Part shown: in pieces, positions 1 to 8,485 of the stretch | How positions within the stretch are numbered: position 1 is the first letter of the stretch | Layout of the letters: the number at the start of each line of letters is the position of its first letter | Translations under genes and position numbers: made by a program | Notes under the pieces: generated by a model | What the model was told of the DNA's origin: nothing | What the model saw: only the letters and a program-made list of their open reading frames with translations | Databases searched by the model: none | NCBI GenBank assembly: GCA_945861245.1 | Contig: CAMAUE010000006.1 | Coordinates: 1 to 64,000, forward strand | Direction of reading: 5' to 3' | DNA length: 64,000 nt | Origin: Singulisphaera sp. GP187 | GTDB taxonomy: Bacteria > Planctomycetota > Planctomycetia > Gemmatales > Gemmataceae

Positions 1-110
1 GCGTGATCTCGTTCCGCATCGATCAGGCAACCGGCCTGCTGACGCCAACGGGGTCAAGTGTCGAAGTCGGCAGCCCGGTTTGCGTGCGGTTTATGTCGAT
101 TGCGAAATAG
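1..110 (+). CDS. C-terminal end of a lactonase-family beta-propeller protein (partial)
   Basis: The frame that opens at base 3 runs 35 codons to a TAG at 108-110. The visible tail contains FRIDQATGLLTPTG, then VEVGSPVCVRF near the stop. This pattern (F-x-I-D-x-x-T-G-x-L followed by V-x-x-P-V-C-V) is what I know from the last blade of the lactonase/YbhE family of seven-bladed propellers, which includes 6-phosphogluconolactonase-like proteins. The 5' part lies outside the window, so neither the start nor the full domain content can be judged. The family call rests on a short tail only. Confidence 0.6.
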   Translation, partial: VISFRIDQATGLLTPTGSSVEVGSPVCVRFMSIAK

Positions 111-116
111 AGCATT

Positions 117-200
117 TGTTTAGCCGCTCGCCTTTGGCGAGCGCGATCATAGTCCAGCGCGGGGCGATGTCCGCGCTCGCCGAAGGCGAGCGGCTAAACA
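117..200. repeat. Palindromic repeat, family A, copy 1
   Basis: The left arm TGTTTAGCCGCTCGCC and right arm GGCGAGCGGCTAAACA are inverted around a variable centre. Each arm also holds its own smaller palindrome (CGCTCGCC-TTT-GGCGAGCG). It follows directly on the stop of the upstream gene. Other copies lie at 18404-18496, 22142-22204, 23201-23234 (one arm), 37839-37871 and 62593-62655. Confidence 0.9.
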
Positions 201-460
201 TGGTTTCGCCATTCATTTTTCACTTCTCAGCCCTTGCCTCGAAAAAATATGCTATGGATTGCCTGAGGGTTCATGCCGCCCGTTTTGGTTTGGCATGAAC
301 CGGAAAGCAATCGCCGAGGCGAGGCGAATAACGACAGACCGTTTTACGGAGCAGAGAACGGTGGAGTGCGTTATAACGTGCACGTTCCCGCCGCCGGACG
401 ATCCTGTCCTTCGCCTCGGCTTGCTTTCCGATTCTTCGCACTACCTTCGAGGCATTAGCC
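201..460. other. Non-coding leader with two inverted repeats
   Basis: No convincing gene lies here. A 10-bp stem GGTTCATGCC (269-278) pairs with GGCATGAACC (292-301) around a 13-base loop. Directly after it, CGGAAAGCAA (301-310) followed by a GCCGAGGCGA-type stretch is mirrored at about 409-431. Both precede the small membrane-protein gene at 461. They may be a repeat element or a structured leader, and the sequence does not decide which. Confidence 0.6.
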
Positions 461-697
461 ATGAAAAACATATCCATGTGCCGATTTGTCGTAACAGCGC
501 TGGCCGTGACCTTGTGTATCGCGTTGCTGCTGGGCCTGGCCGAGCCTGCGAATGCGGCGAGCGACACGTTGGAAGCGTCGTCGCCGATTCTATTCGCTAA
601 CCCGTTCTCGCAACTCGTCGGCAACCGAGCGCGCATGATCCAATTGTCAGTAGTCGCCGTCACCATCGGTTGCGGGTTGCTCTGGTGGCGACGATAG
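461..697 (+). CDS. Small membrane protein of unknown function
   Basis: This 78-residue protein has a basic N-terminus followed by a hydrophobic stretch (about residues 8-28) ending in ANA-A, which fits a signal peptide. A second hydrophobic segment (about 58-75) is closed by WWRR, which fits a C-terminal membrane anchor with a short cytoplasmic tail. The mature part between them is only about 25 residues. I do not recognise the family. The gene stands 46 bases before the AAA ATPase gene on the same strand and may be co-transcribed with it. A structured leader lies upstream (269-431). Confidence 0.6.
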   Translation: MKNISMCRFVVTALAVTLCIALLLGLAEPANAASDTLEASSPILFANPFSQLVGNRARMIQLSVVAVTIGCGLLWWRR

Positions 698-743
698 GTT
701 TGGCACTGAATTACCCCCTCACACCCCTCCTAGGACCGCACGA

Positions 744-2096
744 ATGATCGCATCCCCGAAAAGCATGGCAAGTATGGAATGGGAAGGCTCAACCGTATCC
801 GAAGCGCCGGCCGCACCGGACAGTCTCAAACAGTCCGGCCTGAGCCTGAACTTTCTGAACGAATTGTTGCTTCGCACGCTTTACGTACACGGGACGATGC
901 TGGGCCTGGATATGGCTCGCTCGCTTTGCCTGCCGTTCAAGGTCATCGAGGAATCGCTGAAATTTCTTAAGGATGAAAAGTGCATCGAAGTCCAGGGCGG
1001 CGATCTCATTGGCCGTGTCAGCTATCGCTTCACGCTCACCGACCTTGGCCGACGGCGGGCACAGGAATCGATGAAGCAGTGCGGCTACGTTGGCCCCGCG
1101 CCTGTACCTTTGGACGATTACGTCGAACAGACCTACCGCCAAGCGGTCACGGGCATAAACTGCAGCCCGGAACCGTTGCGAGCGGCGTTTTCCCACCTCG
1201 TTCTCCGCGAAGAGATGTTTAACGCGATCGGCCCCGCCATCGTGTCCGGACGCAGCGTGTTCATTTACGGCCCGCCGGGTAACGGCAAGACATCAATCGC
1301 CCGCGCCATCGGCGAGTTCATGAACAACGCTGGCGGGGAGGTCTACGTTCCCTACGCATTCCTGGCGGAAAACAGCATCATCACCGTCTACGATAGCTCG
1401 TTGCATCAACGCGCCGACGAAGGAGAAGCCGACCGCATGGAGGACAACGAAGCCACCATCCGCCGGCTGATGAACTCTGGAACCGTTGACGCACGCTGGG
1501 TGAAAATCAAACGCCCCGTCGTCGTCACCGGCGGCGAACTCAACCTCGACATGCTCGATCTGCGTTACAACGCCGACGCAAATTTCTACCAAGCCCCGAT
1601 CCAGGTCAAAGCCAACGGCGGAGTCTTCCTGATCGACGACTTCGGGCGCCAACTGTGCAGCCCCAAGGAATTGCTCAATCGCTGGATTTTACCGCTTGAA
1701 GATCGCCATGACTTTCTAACCGTCGCCTCGGGCAAGAAATTTGAAGTGCCGTTTGAGCAGTTGATTATCTTCTCCACCAACCTCGACCCAAAGGACCTCG
1801 TCGACGACGCCTTCCTCCGCCGCATTCGGCACAAGGTCGGCATCGACGCGCCGCAGCGCGACATTTACGAAAAGATTTTCAACTCAATGGTGAAGCGACT
1901 CGGGATGAGCCCTTGCCCAGAAGCCGTGGATTATCTCTACGAGCGATACTACAGCAAGGGACGCAACGCCCGCGCCAGCGATTGTCGAGATTTGCTGGAG
2001 ATTGTGCAGGCGATATGCCGATTCCGTAGACAACCAGTCCAACTGTCTCGTGAATTAATCGCCGAAGCATCAGCTAGTTTCATTTGCGAGTTTTAG
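744..2096 (+). CDS. AAA-family ATPase with N-terminal winged-helix-like region
   Basis: The 450-residue protein has an N-terminal region (about 30-115) rich in helices, with a pattern such as LTDLGRRRAQES that resembles winged-helix folds. An AAA ATPase core follows. The Walker A motif GPPGNGKT is at residues 176-183 and the Walker B motif VFLIDDFG near 294-301. A sensor-like IIFSTN follows, then DDAFLRRIRHK with candidate arginine fingers. There is no signal peptide or membrane segment, so it should act in the cytoplasm. AAA proteins of this layout remodel partner proteins, but the partner is not evident here. A TPR lipoprotein gene follows after a palindromic repeat. The ATPase assignment is firm and the biological role is unknown. 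Confidence 0.9.
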   Translation: MIASPKSMASMEWEGSTVSEAPAAPDSLKQSGLSLNFLNELLLRTLYVHGTMLGLDMARSLCLPFKVIEESLKFLKDEKCIEVQGGDLIGRVSYRFTLTDLGRRRAQESMKQCGYVGPAPVPLDDYVEQTYRQAVTGINCSPEPLRAAFSHLVLREEMFNAIGPAIVSGRSVFIYGPPGNGKTSIARAIGEFMNNAGGEVYVPYAFLAENSIITVYDSSLHQRADEGEADRMEDNEATIRRLMNSGTVDARWVKIKRPVVVTGGELNLDMLDLRYNADANFYQAPIQVKANGGVFLIDDFGRQLCSPKELLNRWILPLEDRHDFLTVASGKKFEVPFEQLIIFSTNLDPKDLVDDAFLRRIRHKVGIDAPQRDIYEKIFNSMVKRLGMSPCPEAVDYLYERYYSKGRNARASDCRDLLEIVQAICRFRRQPVQLSRELIAEASASFICEF

Positions 2097-2105
2097 TTTC
2101 TTGAA

Positions 2106-2164
2106 TATAGCCCGCCATTGCTTAGCGGGAACACACAGAACCCGCCATAAATAGCGGGCTATAT
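2106..2164. repeat. Palindromic repeat, family H (TAGCCCGCC), copy 1
   Basis: The left arm ATAGCCCGCCATTGCTTAG and right arm ...ATAGCGGGCTAT are inverted, with nested GCGGG/CCCGC pairs. It fills the gap between the ATPase gene and the TPR lipoprotein gene. A related copy is at 41626-41653. No T-run follows, so I do not call it a terminator. Confidence 0.8.
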
Positions 2165-2197
2165 ATGCTCATTTCTCGAACGGATTCGAGGTCGGTC

Positions 2198-3013
2198 ATG
2201 CGAAATCGTTTTTGCGTAGGTTCTTTTTTCGTGGCATCTGCTCTATTTGGCGTCGGCTGCATCAACTTGCAGCCGAACAAAGTTATTACGAACAGCCCGG
2301 GCACGCCAAACTCCAACGTCGCGAAAATCGAGGAGACGCCGAAAGCGAAGCCCGCCGACGGCCCGAAGCGTAATGCCTTGCCTCAAACCGAAATCGCGGT
2401 CGGCCGGCTCAAGGAAGAGGAAGCCGAGTCCGACGCCGTCAAAAAGAACCCAGAGCTTCAGGCCCGTTATCGCGAAGAAGCACGCCGAGCTTATTTTCAG
2501 GCATTGAAGATCGACCCCAACAATCTCGACGCGATGCGGCAAATCGGTAAGCTCTATGCGAAGCTGGGTGATTGCGATCGCGCCCAAGATACGTTCAAGA
2601 AAGCGATGGTCAAGTATCCCAAAGACGCCGGACTATGGTACGACCTCGGGACCTGCCATCAGCGTCGCCGGGATTTCGCCGAGAGCGTTCGTTGTTTCTC
2701 CAAGGCGCTCGAACTCGATCCCGAAAACCGCGACTATATGAAGCACCTCGGTATCACCCTCGCCTGGACAGGCCGGATCAACGACGGCTTGAGCCTGCTC
2801 ACACGTGCCTACGGGTCGGCTTCGCTGGCGAACTATTACATCGCATGCATCTACGACCAACGCGAACAACCCGACCAGGCGAAGCTCTACCTGCGTGCGT
2901 CCCTGCGTGAGAATCCGAATCTCGACAAGGCTCAAATTTTGCTCGATCATCTCGAACGTGGCAATGCCCCGCCTATCCAGCGTGTGAGCTTGAACAGCCC
3001 GGTGTTCAACTAA
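2198..3013 (+). CDS. TPR-repeat lipoprotein
   Basis: I start the gene at the ATG at 2198, not at 2165, because the residues from there (MRNRF, a hydrophobic stretch, then FGVGC) form a lipoprotein signal peptide with the lipobox cysteine about 20 residues in. The 271-residue protein then has a Pro/Lys-rich linker, followed by at least four TPR-like helical hairpins between about residues 90 and 250. Examples are the patterns ALKIDPNNLDAMRQIGKLY and ALELDPENRDYMKHLG. TPRs mediate protein-protein contacts, so it is probably a periplasmic, membrane-anchored scaffold. It follows the AAA ATPase gene on the same strand. Confidence 0.85.
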   Translation: MRNRFCVGSFFVASALFGVGCINLQPNKVITNSPGTPNSNVAKIEETPKAKPADGPKRNALPQTEIAVGRLKEEEAESDAVKKNPELQARYREEARRAYFQALKIDPNNLDAMRQIGKLYAKLGDCDRAQDTFKKAMVKYPKDAGLWYDLGTCHQRRRDFAESVRCFSKALELDPENRDYMKHLGITLAWTGRINDGLSLLTRAYGSASLANYYIACIYDQREQPDQAKLYLRASLRENPNLDKAQILLDHLERGNAPPIQRVSLNSPVFN

Positions 3014-3049
3014 AATTGAATCGAACCGATAACCTCCGTATCGTAATTT

Positions 3050-3098
3050 CCGCTTGCGGCTTAATAACGCTCGGAGGACCCCGGGCGAGCGCTAAGTT
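3050..3098. repeat. Palindromic repeat, family B (degenerate), copy 1
   Basis: CCGCTTGCGGCTTA...CGCTCG on the left and CGAGCGCTAAG on the right match the family-B arms imperfectly. The element lies between convergent genes and touches the stop codon of the pseudouridine synthase gene (3097-3099). Confidence 0.65.
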
Positions 3099-4077
3099 AT
3101 TTGACGGCAGGCTTGCCACGCAACCGCTCGACGAAATCGCGCAGGTCGTCCGGCATCGGCATCTCCCAGTGCATGACCTCTTCGGTAATCGGATGGACGA
3201 AGCCCAATTCACACGCATGCAGTGCCAAACGCGGTGCCCCGCTGACATCGGCCATTGGTTTGCCTTCATGCGGGCGATTGTAGACGCGCTCGCCGCACAC
3301 GGGATGGCCAAGCTCCGAAAGATGGATGCGAATTTGATGCGTTCGGCCCGTCTCCAATCGGCAAGACATCAGCGTGTAGCCCGCCAATTCTTCTTCCACG
3401 GTGACGTGTGTGACGGCCTCCTTACCGGTGTTCTTGAACGTCGTGCTGCCACGTCGGCCATCACCGCGATCACGCACCAGCACACTGCGAATCGTTTGGC
3501 CCATTAGCTTTCCTTGCACGACCGCAAGATATCTGCGAATGACGGTGTGCCGGCGAAACTGCATGCCCAACCCGCGCTCCGCATCCACGGTGCGGGCGAA
3601 AACTACGAGGCCGCTCGTTTCCTTGTCGAGCCGTTGCACGATTCGGAAACGTGGGCGATGGTCGTGTTTCTTTTGCGGCAGCTGCATACCGATTTGGCGC
3701 AGGACGAGATCGTCGAGCGTGAGTACGAGCATGCGGCGCTCTTCCAGCCAATCGCGTTCGGCGGGGTGGCGCACGGTGCTGATGCCCGACGGTTTCTCGA
3801 CGACAATGACGTGCTCGTCGATGTAACGGATTGGAATCGAATCGATAAGAACGGGCGTCTTGACGGCGTTGGCGAGCAGTTCCACCGTATCGCCCGGTTT
3901 GAGTCGGCGCGCTTCGTCCAGCCAAACCTCGCCGTTGATCTTGACGCGCCGGCTCGCAATGAGCTTGCGCACCTGCGACCAGGTTTGGCCGGGCAACCAC
4001 ACACGCAGCCACGCTGAAAAGGTCTTGTCGCCGGCATCGGCAGGAACAGTAAAACTTTGATTGGCAGTTTTGCTCAT
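3097..4077 (-). CDS. RluA-family 23S rRNA/tRNA pseudouridine synthase
   Basis: The 326-residue protein starts with an S4-like RNA-binding region (about residues 18-72, with SQVRKLIASRRVKINGE). The RluA catalytic core follows. Motif II reads QRLDKETSGLVVFART, and its catalytic aspartate is D151. The first residue is Q where most relatives have H. The C-terminal motif GRTHQIRIHL is at 244-253. Enzymes of this family isomerise uridine to pseudouridine in structured RNA. The exact site (RluC-, RluD- or TruC-like) cannot be told from the sequence, so I give no gene symbol. The stop codon lies in a degenerate palindromic repeat. Confidence 0.92.
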   Translation of the reverse strand: MSKTANQSFTVPADAGDKTFSAWLRVWLPGQTWSQVRKLIASRRVKINGEVWLDEARRLKPGDTVELLANAVKTPVLIDSIPIRYIDEHVIVVEKPSGISTVRHPAERDWLEERRMLVLTLDDLVLRQIGMQLPQKKHDHRPRFRIVQRLDKETSGLVVFARTVDAERGLGMQFRRHTVIRRYLAVVQGKLMGQTIRSVLVRDRGDGRRGSTTFKNTGKEAVTHVTVEEELAGYTLMSCRLETGRTHQIRIHLSELGHPVCGERVYNRPHEGKPMADVSGAPRLALHACELGFVHPITEEVMHWEMPMPDDLRDFVERLRGKPAVK

Positions 4078-4143
4078 TGCGTCTATTGTCGCGAACCAAG
4101 TACCTCAGGGCAACGTATTATCCCTCGCGGATTTTATTTGTTT

Positions 4144-4221
4144 CAGAGCCACGCACGCAGTAAGTGGTTTGATTTCATTTTCGCGCTACGCTCCGACCAC
4201 CTACTTCGTGCGTGGTTCTGA
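4144..4221. repeat. Palindromic repeat, family D (CAGAGCCACGCACG), copy 1
   Basis: The left arm CAGAGCCACGCACG-AGTAAGTGGT and the right arm ACCACCTACTTCGTGCGTGG are inverted around about 26 bases. The right arm overlaps the last codons and the stop of the esterase gene. A second, larger copy lies at 35482-35708. Confidence 0.9.
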
Positions 4222-5574
4222 CACCGTACGCTCACGCAAAAACGCAATCACGCGGTCGAATGCCTCGGCGTTGCGCGGGTCGGCAAGGCCTTTACCGTCG
4301 AACCCGTGCGGGCCGTCTTTGATCGTAATTACTTCATTTGGAATGCCATGCTTCTTTAACTCCGCGGCCATGTCAACCGATTGACGGTACGGCACATCGG
4401 TGTCGGCGGTGCCGTGCAGAAACAACGTCGGCGGGTACGACTTCGTCACGTTGCGAGTCGGACAGAAACGGTCAAACGCACGCGGCTCCTTGTCGGGGTC
4501 ATGCCCGACGACTTCCTTCGGCCACAACCCGTTCTGACGACAGTAGAGATAAAACTTGCCGCGAGCGGGATCCTTACCAGCGGCGATCTCGACTTTGCCG
4601 ATGGCTTTGTAGGCGTCGTCCTTCGGAACGAGCGGACGAGTGCGGTAGAACACGTCAGGCTTGGCGTACCATTCGTTGGTGATGTCGCCATAGCCATAGA
4701 AAGCGACAAGCGCCTTGGGCCTCGGTTCGACGGCGAAACCGGACATGAGCGTAAGGTAACCGCCGGCGGAATGGCCGACGACGGCGAGGCGGTTCGGGTC
4801 GATATTGCAGAGCGTCGGGCCTTTGTCGCGCACCCAGGTGAACGCGTCTTTGAGATCGTCGATGATGCTGGCGAGCTTGGTTTCGGGTGCGAGGCGATAG
4901 TCGATGGCGACGACGACGAAGCCGGCATCGAGGTAGCGTTTGCGTTGCTCGGCACGCAGCGCGGCGCGATGCCCGGTGATGAGCGCGCCGCCGTGGATCC
5001 ACACGATGACCGGGCGGACCTCGTTGCCAGGTAAGCGGTAGACATCGGCATGGATCGGCAGCGAGCCGACTTTCTTGTAGGCGTAGGTCGCGGGCAAATC
5101 AGCGGCGCCTGCCTCGGCAATCGGAACAGCGACGGTGAGCGCCGCAGATTCGACATTGTCGAGTGCATTGCCTTGGCGTTGCGTCTCGGCAAGGCTGACA
5201 CGAAGGATGCGGTCGCCCGGCGCCACGTCATGGACCGCCGAGAAACTGCCAACAGGAGGCAACGCCAGGGCGACATTGCCGATGACCATGCGCTCGCCCG
5301 GTTGGATGGTCCGTTCGACCCGGCCGAGCGCGAACGCCGTGTCATTGGTCAAACTCGCCGGCTTGTCATCGACGTGCACGCGCAGCCAGGTGTAGGCATG
5401 AAACGAGGGAATCGACTTATCGCGAAGCGTGATCGGTTTCTTGGAAATATTCTCAAGTGCGACGGCCACGCCTATCTTGGCCGGCACCAAGCGAATGACG
5501 AGCGATCGGGGTTCCTGTGCTCTCGCTAACGAAGGAGCCACGAGAATCAGAGACACGAAAAAAACGAGACGCAT
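4201..5574 (-). CDS. Secreted alpha/beta-hydrolase, carboxylesterase/lipase type
   Basis: I choose the ATG at 5574, since it opens a clean signal peptide (MRLVFFVSLILVAPSLARAQ) and has a GGAGACTCC leader just upstream. A longer frame exists but its extra N-terminus is unlike a protein. In this numbering the protein is 457 residues. Residues 25-155 form a beta-rich region of unknown role. The hydrolase domain follows, with the oxyanion-hole motif HGGA (194-197), the nucleophile elbow GHSAGG (serine 269) and late Asp and His candidates in TADTDVP and GPHGFD. The layout matches BD-FAE/hormone-sensitive-lipase-like esterases. The substrate is not evident. The last residues, SEPRTK and the stop, are encoded by the arm of a family-D repeat. 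Confidence 0.88.
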   Translation of the reverse strand: MRLVFFVSLILVAPSLARAQEPRSLVIRLVPAKIGVAVALENISKKPITLRDKSIPSFHAYTWLRVHVDDKPASLTNDTAFALGRVERTIQPGERMVIGNVALALPPVGSFSAVHDVAPGDRILRVSLAETQRQGNALDNVESAALTVAVPIAEAGAADLPATYAYKKVGSLPIHADVYRLPGNEVRPVIVWIHGGALITGHRAALRAEQRKRYLDAGFVVVAIDYRLAPETKLASIIDDLKDAFTWVRDKGPTLCNIDPNRLAVVGHSAGGYLTLMSGFAVEPRPKALVAFYGYGDITNEWYAKPDVFYRTRPLVPKDDAYKAIGKVEIAAGKDPARGKFYLYCRQNGLWPKEVVGHDPDKEPRAFDRFCPTRNVTKSYPPTLFLHGTADTDVPYRQSVDMAAELKKHGIPNEVITIKDGPHGFDGKGLADPRNAEAFDRVIAFLRERTVSEPRTK

Positions 5575-5685
5575 TGGAGTCTCCAAATTTGTAGCGAGCC
5601 TAGCCGCGTGAGCGACAGGTTGAACCGCCCGCAAACCGGTCCCGCACGGCGCACGGCTCACCGATCTTCGCGCGAAATAAATGCC

Positions 5686-7611
5686 TCACTCCTCGCGCCG
5701 CCGACGTGGCTCTTCCAGATATAGCAGAACGACCGTCAGGTCCGCCGGCGAGATGCCGCTGATTCGGCTCGCCTGACCAAGACTCGCTGGGCGGATGGCG
5801 TGCAGTTTCTCCTTGGCTTCCTGGCGAAGTTGCGGGATCGAATGGTAGTCGAATGTGGCTGGGATCGGCTTGCCTTCCATGCGTTGAAAGCGTTCGACCT
5901 GTGTCGCCTGGCGATTGATGTAACCTGCGTACTTCGCCTCGAGCGTTACCTGTTCGATGACGTTGGGCGAGAACGTGGTCAACTCGGGCGACCACGCGGC
6001 GATCTGCTCCCACGTTGTTTGCGTGCGTTTCAGCCATTTATCGAGCGTATCGCCTTCGTGCTTGGACTCGGTCAATCGCGCGGTCAGTTCGGCGATGCTT
6101 TGCTCCTTGCGTTGATAGCGTTGCCAATCAGCATCACTGACGAGGCCGACGCGGCGACCGATCGGCGTCAGTCGGCGGTCGGCATTGTCGTGCCGAAGGA
6201 GCAGGCGATATTCCGCGCGTGACGTGAACATGCGGTACGGCTCGTCCACGCCCTTGGTAACGAGGTCGTCGATCAGCACGCCAATGTAAGCCTGGCTGCG
6301 GTCGAGGATCATCGGCGGCTCGCCTTTGAGCTTCAATGCCGCGTTGACGCCTGCGATCAATCCTTGAGCGCCAGCTTCCTCGTAACCCGTCGTGCCGTTG
6401 ATTTGACCGGCGAAATACAGGCCCGCGACCGACTTCGTCTCCAGCGTCGGCAGCAGCTGCGTCGGCGGAGCGTAATCGTACTCGACGGCATAACCCCAGC
6501 GCATCACCTCGGCGTTTTCCAGGCCCGGTATCTCCCGCAGCATCGCGTGTTGCACGTCGTTCGGCAAGCTCGTGCTGATGCCGTTGCAGTAATACTCCCA
6601 GGTATTACGGCCTTCGGGTTCGAGGAATATCTGGTGCCGATCCTTGTCGGCGAATCGCACGACTTTGTCTTCGATCGACGGACAGTAGCGCGGCCCTCGG
6701 CTCTGGATTTGGCCCGAGTACATCGGCGACCGCGCGAGGTTGGCGCGGATCACAGCATGAACTTTGTCGTTCGTGTAGGTGATATGACAAGGTAGTTGTG
6801 TTTGTGTGATGTACTCAGTGGCGAAACTGAACGGCCGCGGATTGGCGTCGCCCGGTTGCAACTCGCATTTCGCGAAGTCGATCGTGCGGCCATTCAGCCG
6901 ACAGGGCGTACCTGTCTTGAAGCGCGCCAGCGTGATGCCGCAGTAACCAAGGCTATCGCTGAGCGATTCCGCGGATTGATCGCCAGCGCGGCCGCCGCGC
7001 GTTTGGGCCTCGCCCATGTGCATCAGGGCCTTTAAGAAGGTTCCTGTCGTGAGAATGATTGATTGCGCACGATAAAGCGTATCACCGTTAGTGCGAACGC
7101 CGACAACGCGTTTCAAAGGCAAAGTACGAAGAGCGAAGAGCGAAGAGCGAAGGCCGGAATTGTCAATTTGTTCCTCTTCGCTCTTCGCTCTTCGCTCTTC
7201 GTACTTCGTATTTTCTTCGATCAAGATCGCGTCCACCATCTCCTGGCGCAGCGTCAGGTTCACCTGCCCTTCGATGATATGCTTCATCGCGAACTGATAC
7301 GCCTTCTTATCCGCCTGGGCGCGCGGCGAATGCATTGCGGGGCCTTTGGTGTGGTTGAGCATGCGGAACTGAATGCCGGTGGCGTCGGTGACTTTGCCCA
7401 TCTCGCCGCCGAGGGCATCGATTTCGCGAACGATCTGCCCCTTGGCGACGCCGCCAATCGCGGGGTTGCAACTCATGGCCCCAACCATGTCCGCGTTCAT
7501 GGTGAGCAGAATGGTGCGCAACCCCATCCGTGCCGGCGCGAGAGCGGCTTCGATGCCCGCATGCCCCGCGCCAACGACGATCACATCGTAATCGAAAATG
7601 AGATTGGCCAT
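5686..7611 (-). CDS. mnmG: tRNA uridine-5-carboxymethylaminomethyl modification enzyme MnmG (GidA)
   Basis: MnmG works with MnmE to build the cmnm5 modification at the wobble uridine of several tRNAs, using FAD. The FAD-binding GAGHAG motif is at residues 14-19. CNPAIGG (48-54), the KTGTPCR motif and the DYAPPTQL region are all present, and the protein ends as usual for the family (641 residues). It is slightly long because of an extra stretch at about residues 136-163 ([11 protein letters not shown] ... SSLFALRT). An 85-bp inverted repeat (7122-7206) encodes this stretch, and its two arms read through in frame. The rest looks intact, so the gene is probably functional. mnmE is not in this window. 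Confidence 0.95.
   Translation of the reverse strand: MANLIFDYDVIVVGAGHAGIEAALAPARMGLRTILLTMNADMVGAMSCNPAIGGVAKGQIVREIDALGGEMGKVTDATGIQFRMLNHTKGPAMHSPRAQADKKAYQFAMKHIIEGQVNLTLRQEMVDAILIEENTKYEERRAKSEEEQIDNSGLRSSLFALRTLPLKRVVGVRTNGDTLYRAQSIILTTGTFLKALMHMGEAQTRGGRAGDQSAESLSDSLGYCGITLARFKTGTPCRLNGRTIDFAKCELQPGDANPRPFSFATEYITQTQLPCHITYTNDKVHAVIRANLARSPMYSGQIQSRGPRYCPSIEDKVVRFADKDRHQIFLEPEGRNTWEYYCNGISTSLPNDVQHAMLREIPGLENAEVMRWGYAVEYDYAPPTQLLPTLETKSVAGLYFAGQINGTTGYEEAGAQGLIAGVNAALKLKGEPPMILDRSQAYIGVLIDDLVTKGVDEPYRMFTSRAEYRLLLRHDNADRRLTPIGRRVGLVSDADWQRYQRKEQSIAELTARLTESKHEGDTLDKWLKRTQTTWEQIAAWSPELTTFSPNVIEQVTLEAKYAGYINRQATQVERFQRMEGKPIPATFDYHSIPQLRQEAKEKLHAIRPASLGQASRISGISPADLTVVLLYLEEPRRRREE
7122..7206. 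repeat. Inverted repeat, family E (CGAAGAG), inserted in frame in mnmG
   Basis: The left arm starts AAGTACGAAGAGCGAAGAG at 7122 and the right arm ends CTCTTCGTACTT at 7206. The arms are about 31 bases each and almost perfect complements, built from tandem CGAAGAG units. The central spacer is about 23 bases. No clear target duplication is visible. A related element lies in the intergenic region at 55022-55084. Confidence 0.92.
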
Positions 7612-7641
7612 TGAATAATCAGATTCCGCTTATGAGTTTGG

Positions 7642-8462
7642 CTATTGCAGCTTCAGTAGTTCGCGCAAACGAGCGATTTCAGCCGCCTGGTCTGCCGCGA
7701 CCTTGAGAGCGGCTGTTTTTTCGGTGTCCGCGCGTTGGCGTTCGTACTCGGCGATTGCGCGGTTCTGTTCCGCCTTGTGTCTTAGGCGTGCCAAATCCAG
7801 ATGCGACGTGAACGGCGTGCCATCGGGATGATAGATCGTCCACCCGTTCGCATCGATCTCGAAGCGGATGCCCAACGCGGGACTTACCCAGCCGTTCATG
7901 TTCGAGATCTTTTCGAGCCGATCGCCAGGGCGAATCCAGCCTTGCAGGTCATTCGTTTCGGGATCGAAGAGATAGTATTCATGACGCGACCGACAAAAGT
8001 CACTTTACGAGCCGGAAGCGTAAGCGACGGACTGGAGAAATCCGTCGCTTACGCTTCCGGCTCGTACTCTTGTCGGTCGCGTCATTCATCGACCCCGTGT
8101 TTCTCGAAAAAGATAAACTTCCGCTCCATCTCCGCCGCCGTGTTGTTTGGCGAAAGAATCTCGAATGTCACCTTCGGCGCGATGCTCGCTTCCTCCCATT
8201 GCTTGTAGGAGCCGCGATAGCCCTTGGGCCGGCCGAACACCGCCATGGTATCGGGTGCGGCGCACGTTTTTTTCTCGCCCTTCATCGGATACCAAAGCAG
8301 ATCGCCGGCGATGAACACGTCGGGATCATCAGCGAACTGCGTTTCGAGGTTCTCTTTGATGAGCACAATCCAATGACACTGCAGCGTGTTGTCGGACCTG
8401 GGATTCCCATTGCAGTCGGGATATTCGATTGCCGCATCGTCTTGTTGAAGTAGTGTGTTCAT
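7642..8462 (-). pseudogene. Uma2-family (DUF820) endonuclease-like gene interrupted by a palindromic element
   Basis: The first part (8462-8089) encodes a Uma2-type protein with KVTFEILSPNNT, the usual core motif, and runs to ...FFEKHGVDE. The reading frame then meets a stop inside a 103-bp palindrome. On the far side, the sequence resumes exactly where the family expects it (EYYLFDPETNDLQGWIRPGD) and continues to a coiled-coil-like tail (7642-7899). Removing the element plus one copy of the flanking 4 bp restores one open frame of about 237 codons. The gene is therefore a clean insertion-inactivated Uma2 gene. Uma2 proteins have a PD-(D/E)xK nuclease fold and are very numerous in planctomycetes. 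Their role is unsettled. Confidence 0.88.
7982..8084. mobile_element. 103-bp MITE-like palindromic element with TTCA target duplication
   Basis: The terminal inverted repeats are TGACGCGACCGACAA at the left end and, at the right end, TTGTCGGTCGCGTCA with one mismatched base. An inner pair GAGCCGGAAGCGTAAGCGAC / GTCGCTTACGCTTCCGGCTC makes nearly the whole element fold back. The bases TTCA occur directly outside both ends (7978-7981 and 8085-8088). A duplication like this is the signature of cut-and-paste insertion. There is no coding capacity, so it needs a transposase in trans. A related inner palindrome is at 32692-32750. Confidence 0.88.
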
Positions 8463-8485
8463 GGCACAGATTCCAAGGGTAGTGT

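Noticed and set aside
2106-2164. Rho-independent terminator of the AAA ATPase gene
   Set aside because: The stem is good but no T-run follows on either strand. I keep it as a repeat only.
7122-7206. CRISPR-like short tandem repeat
   Set aside because: The CGAAGAG units are inverted arms with no unique spacers of constant length. No cas gene is present.
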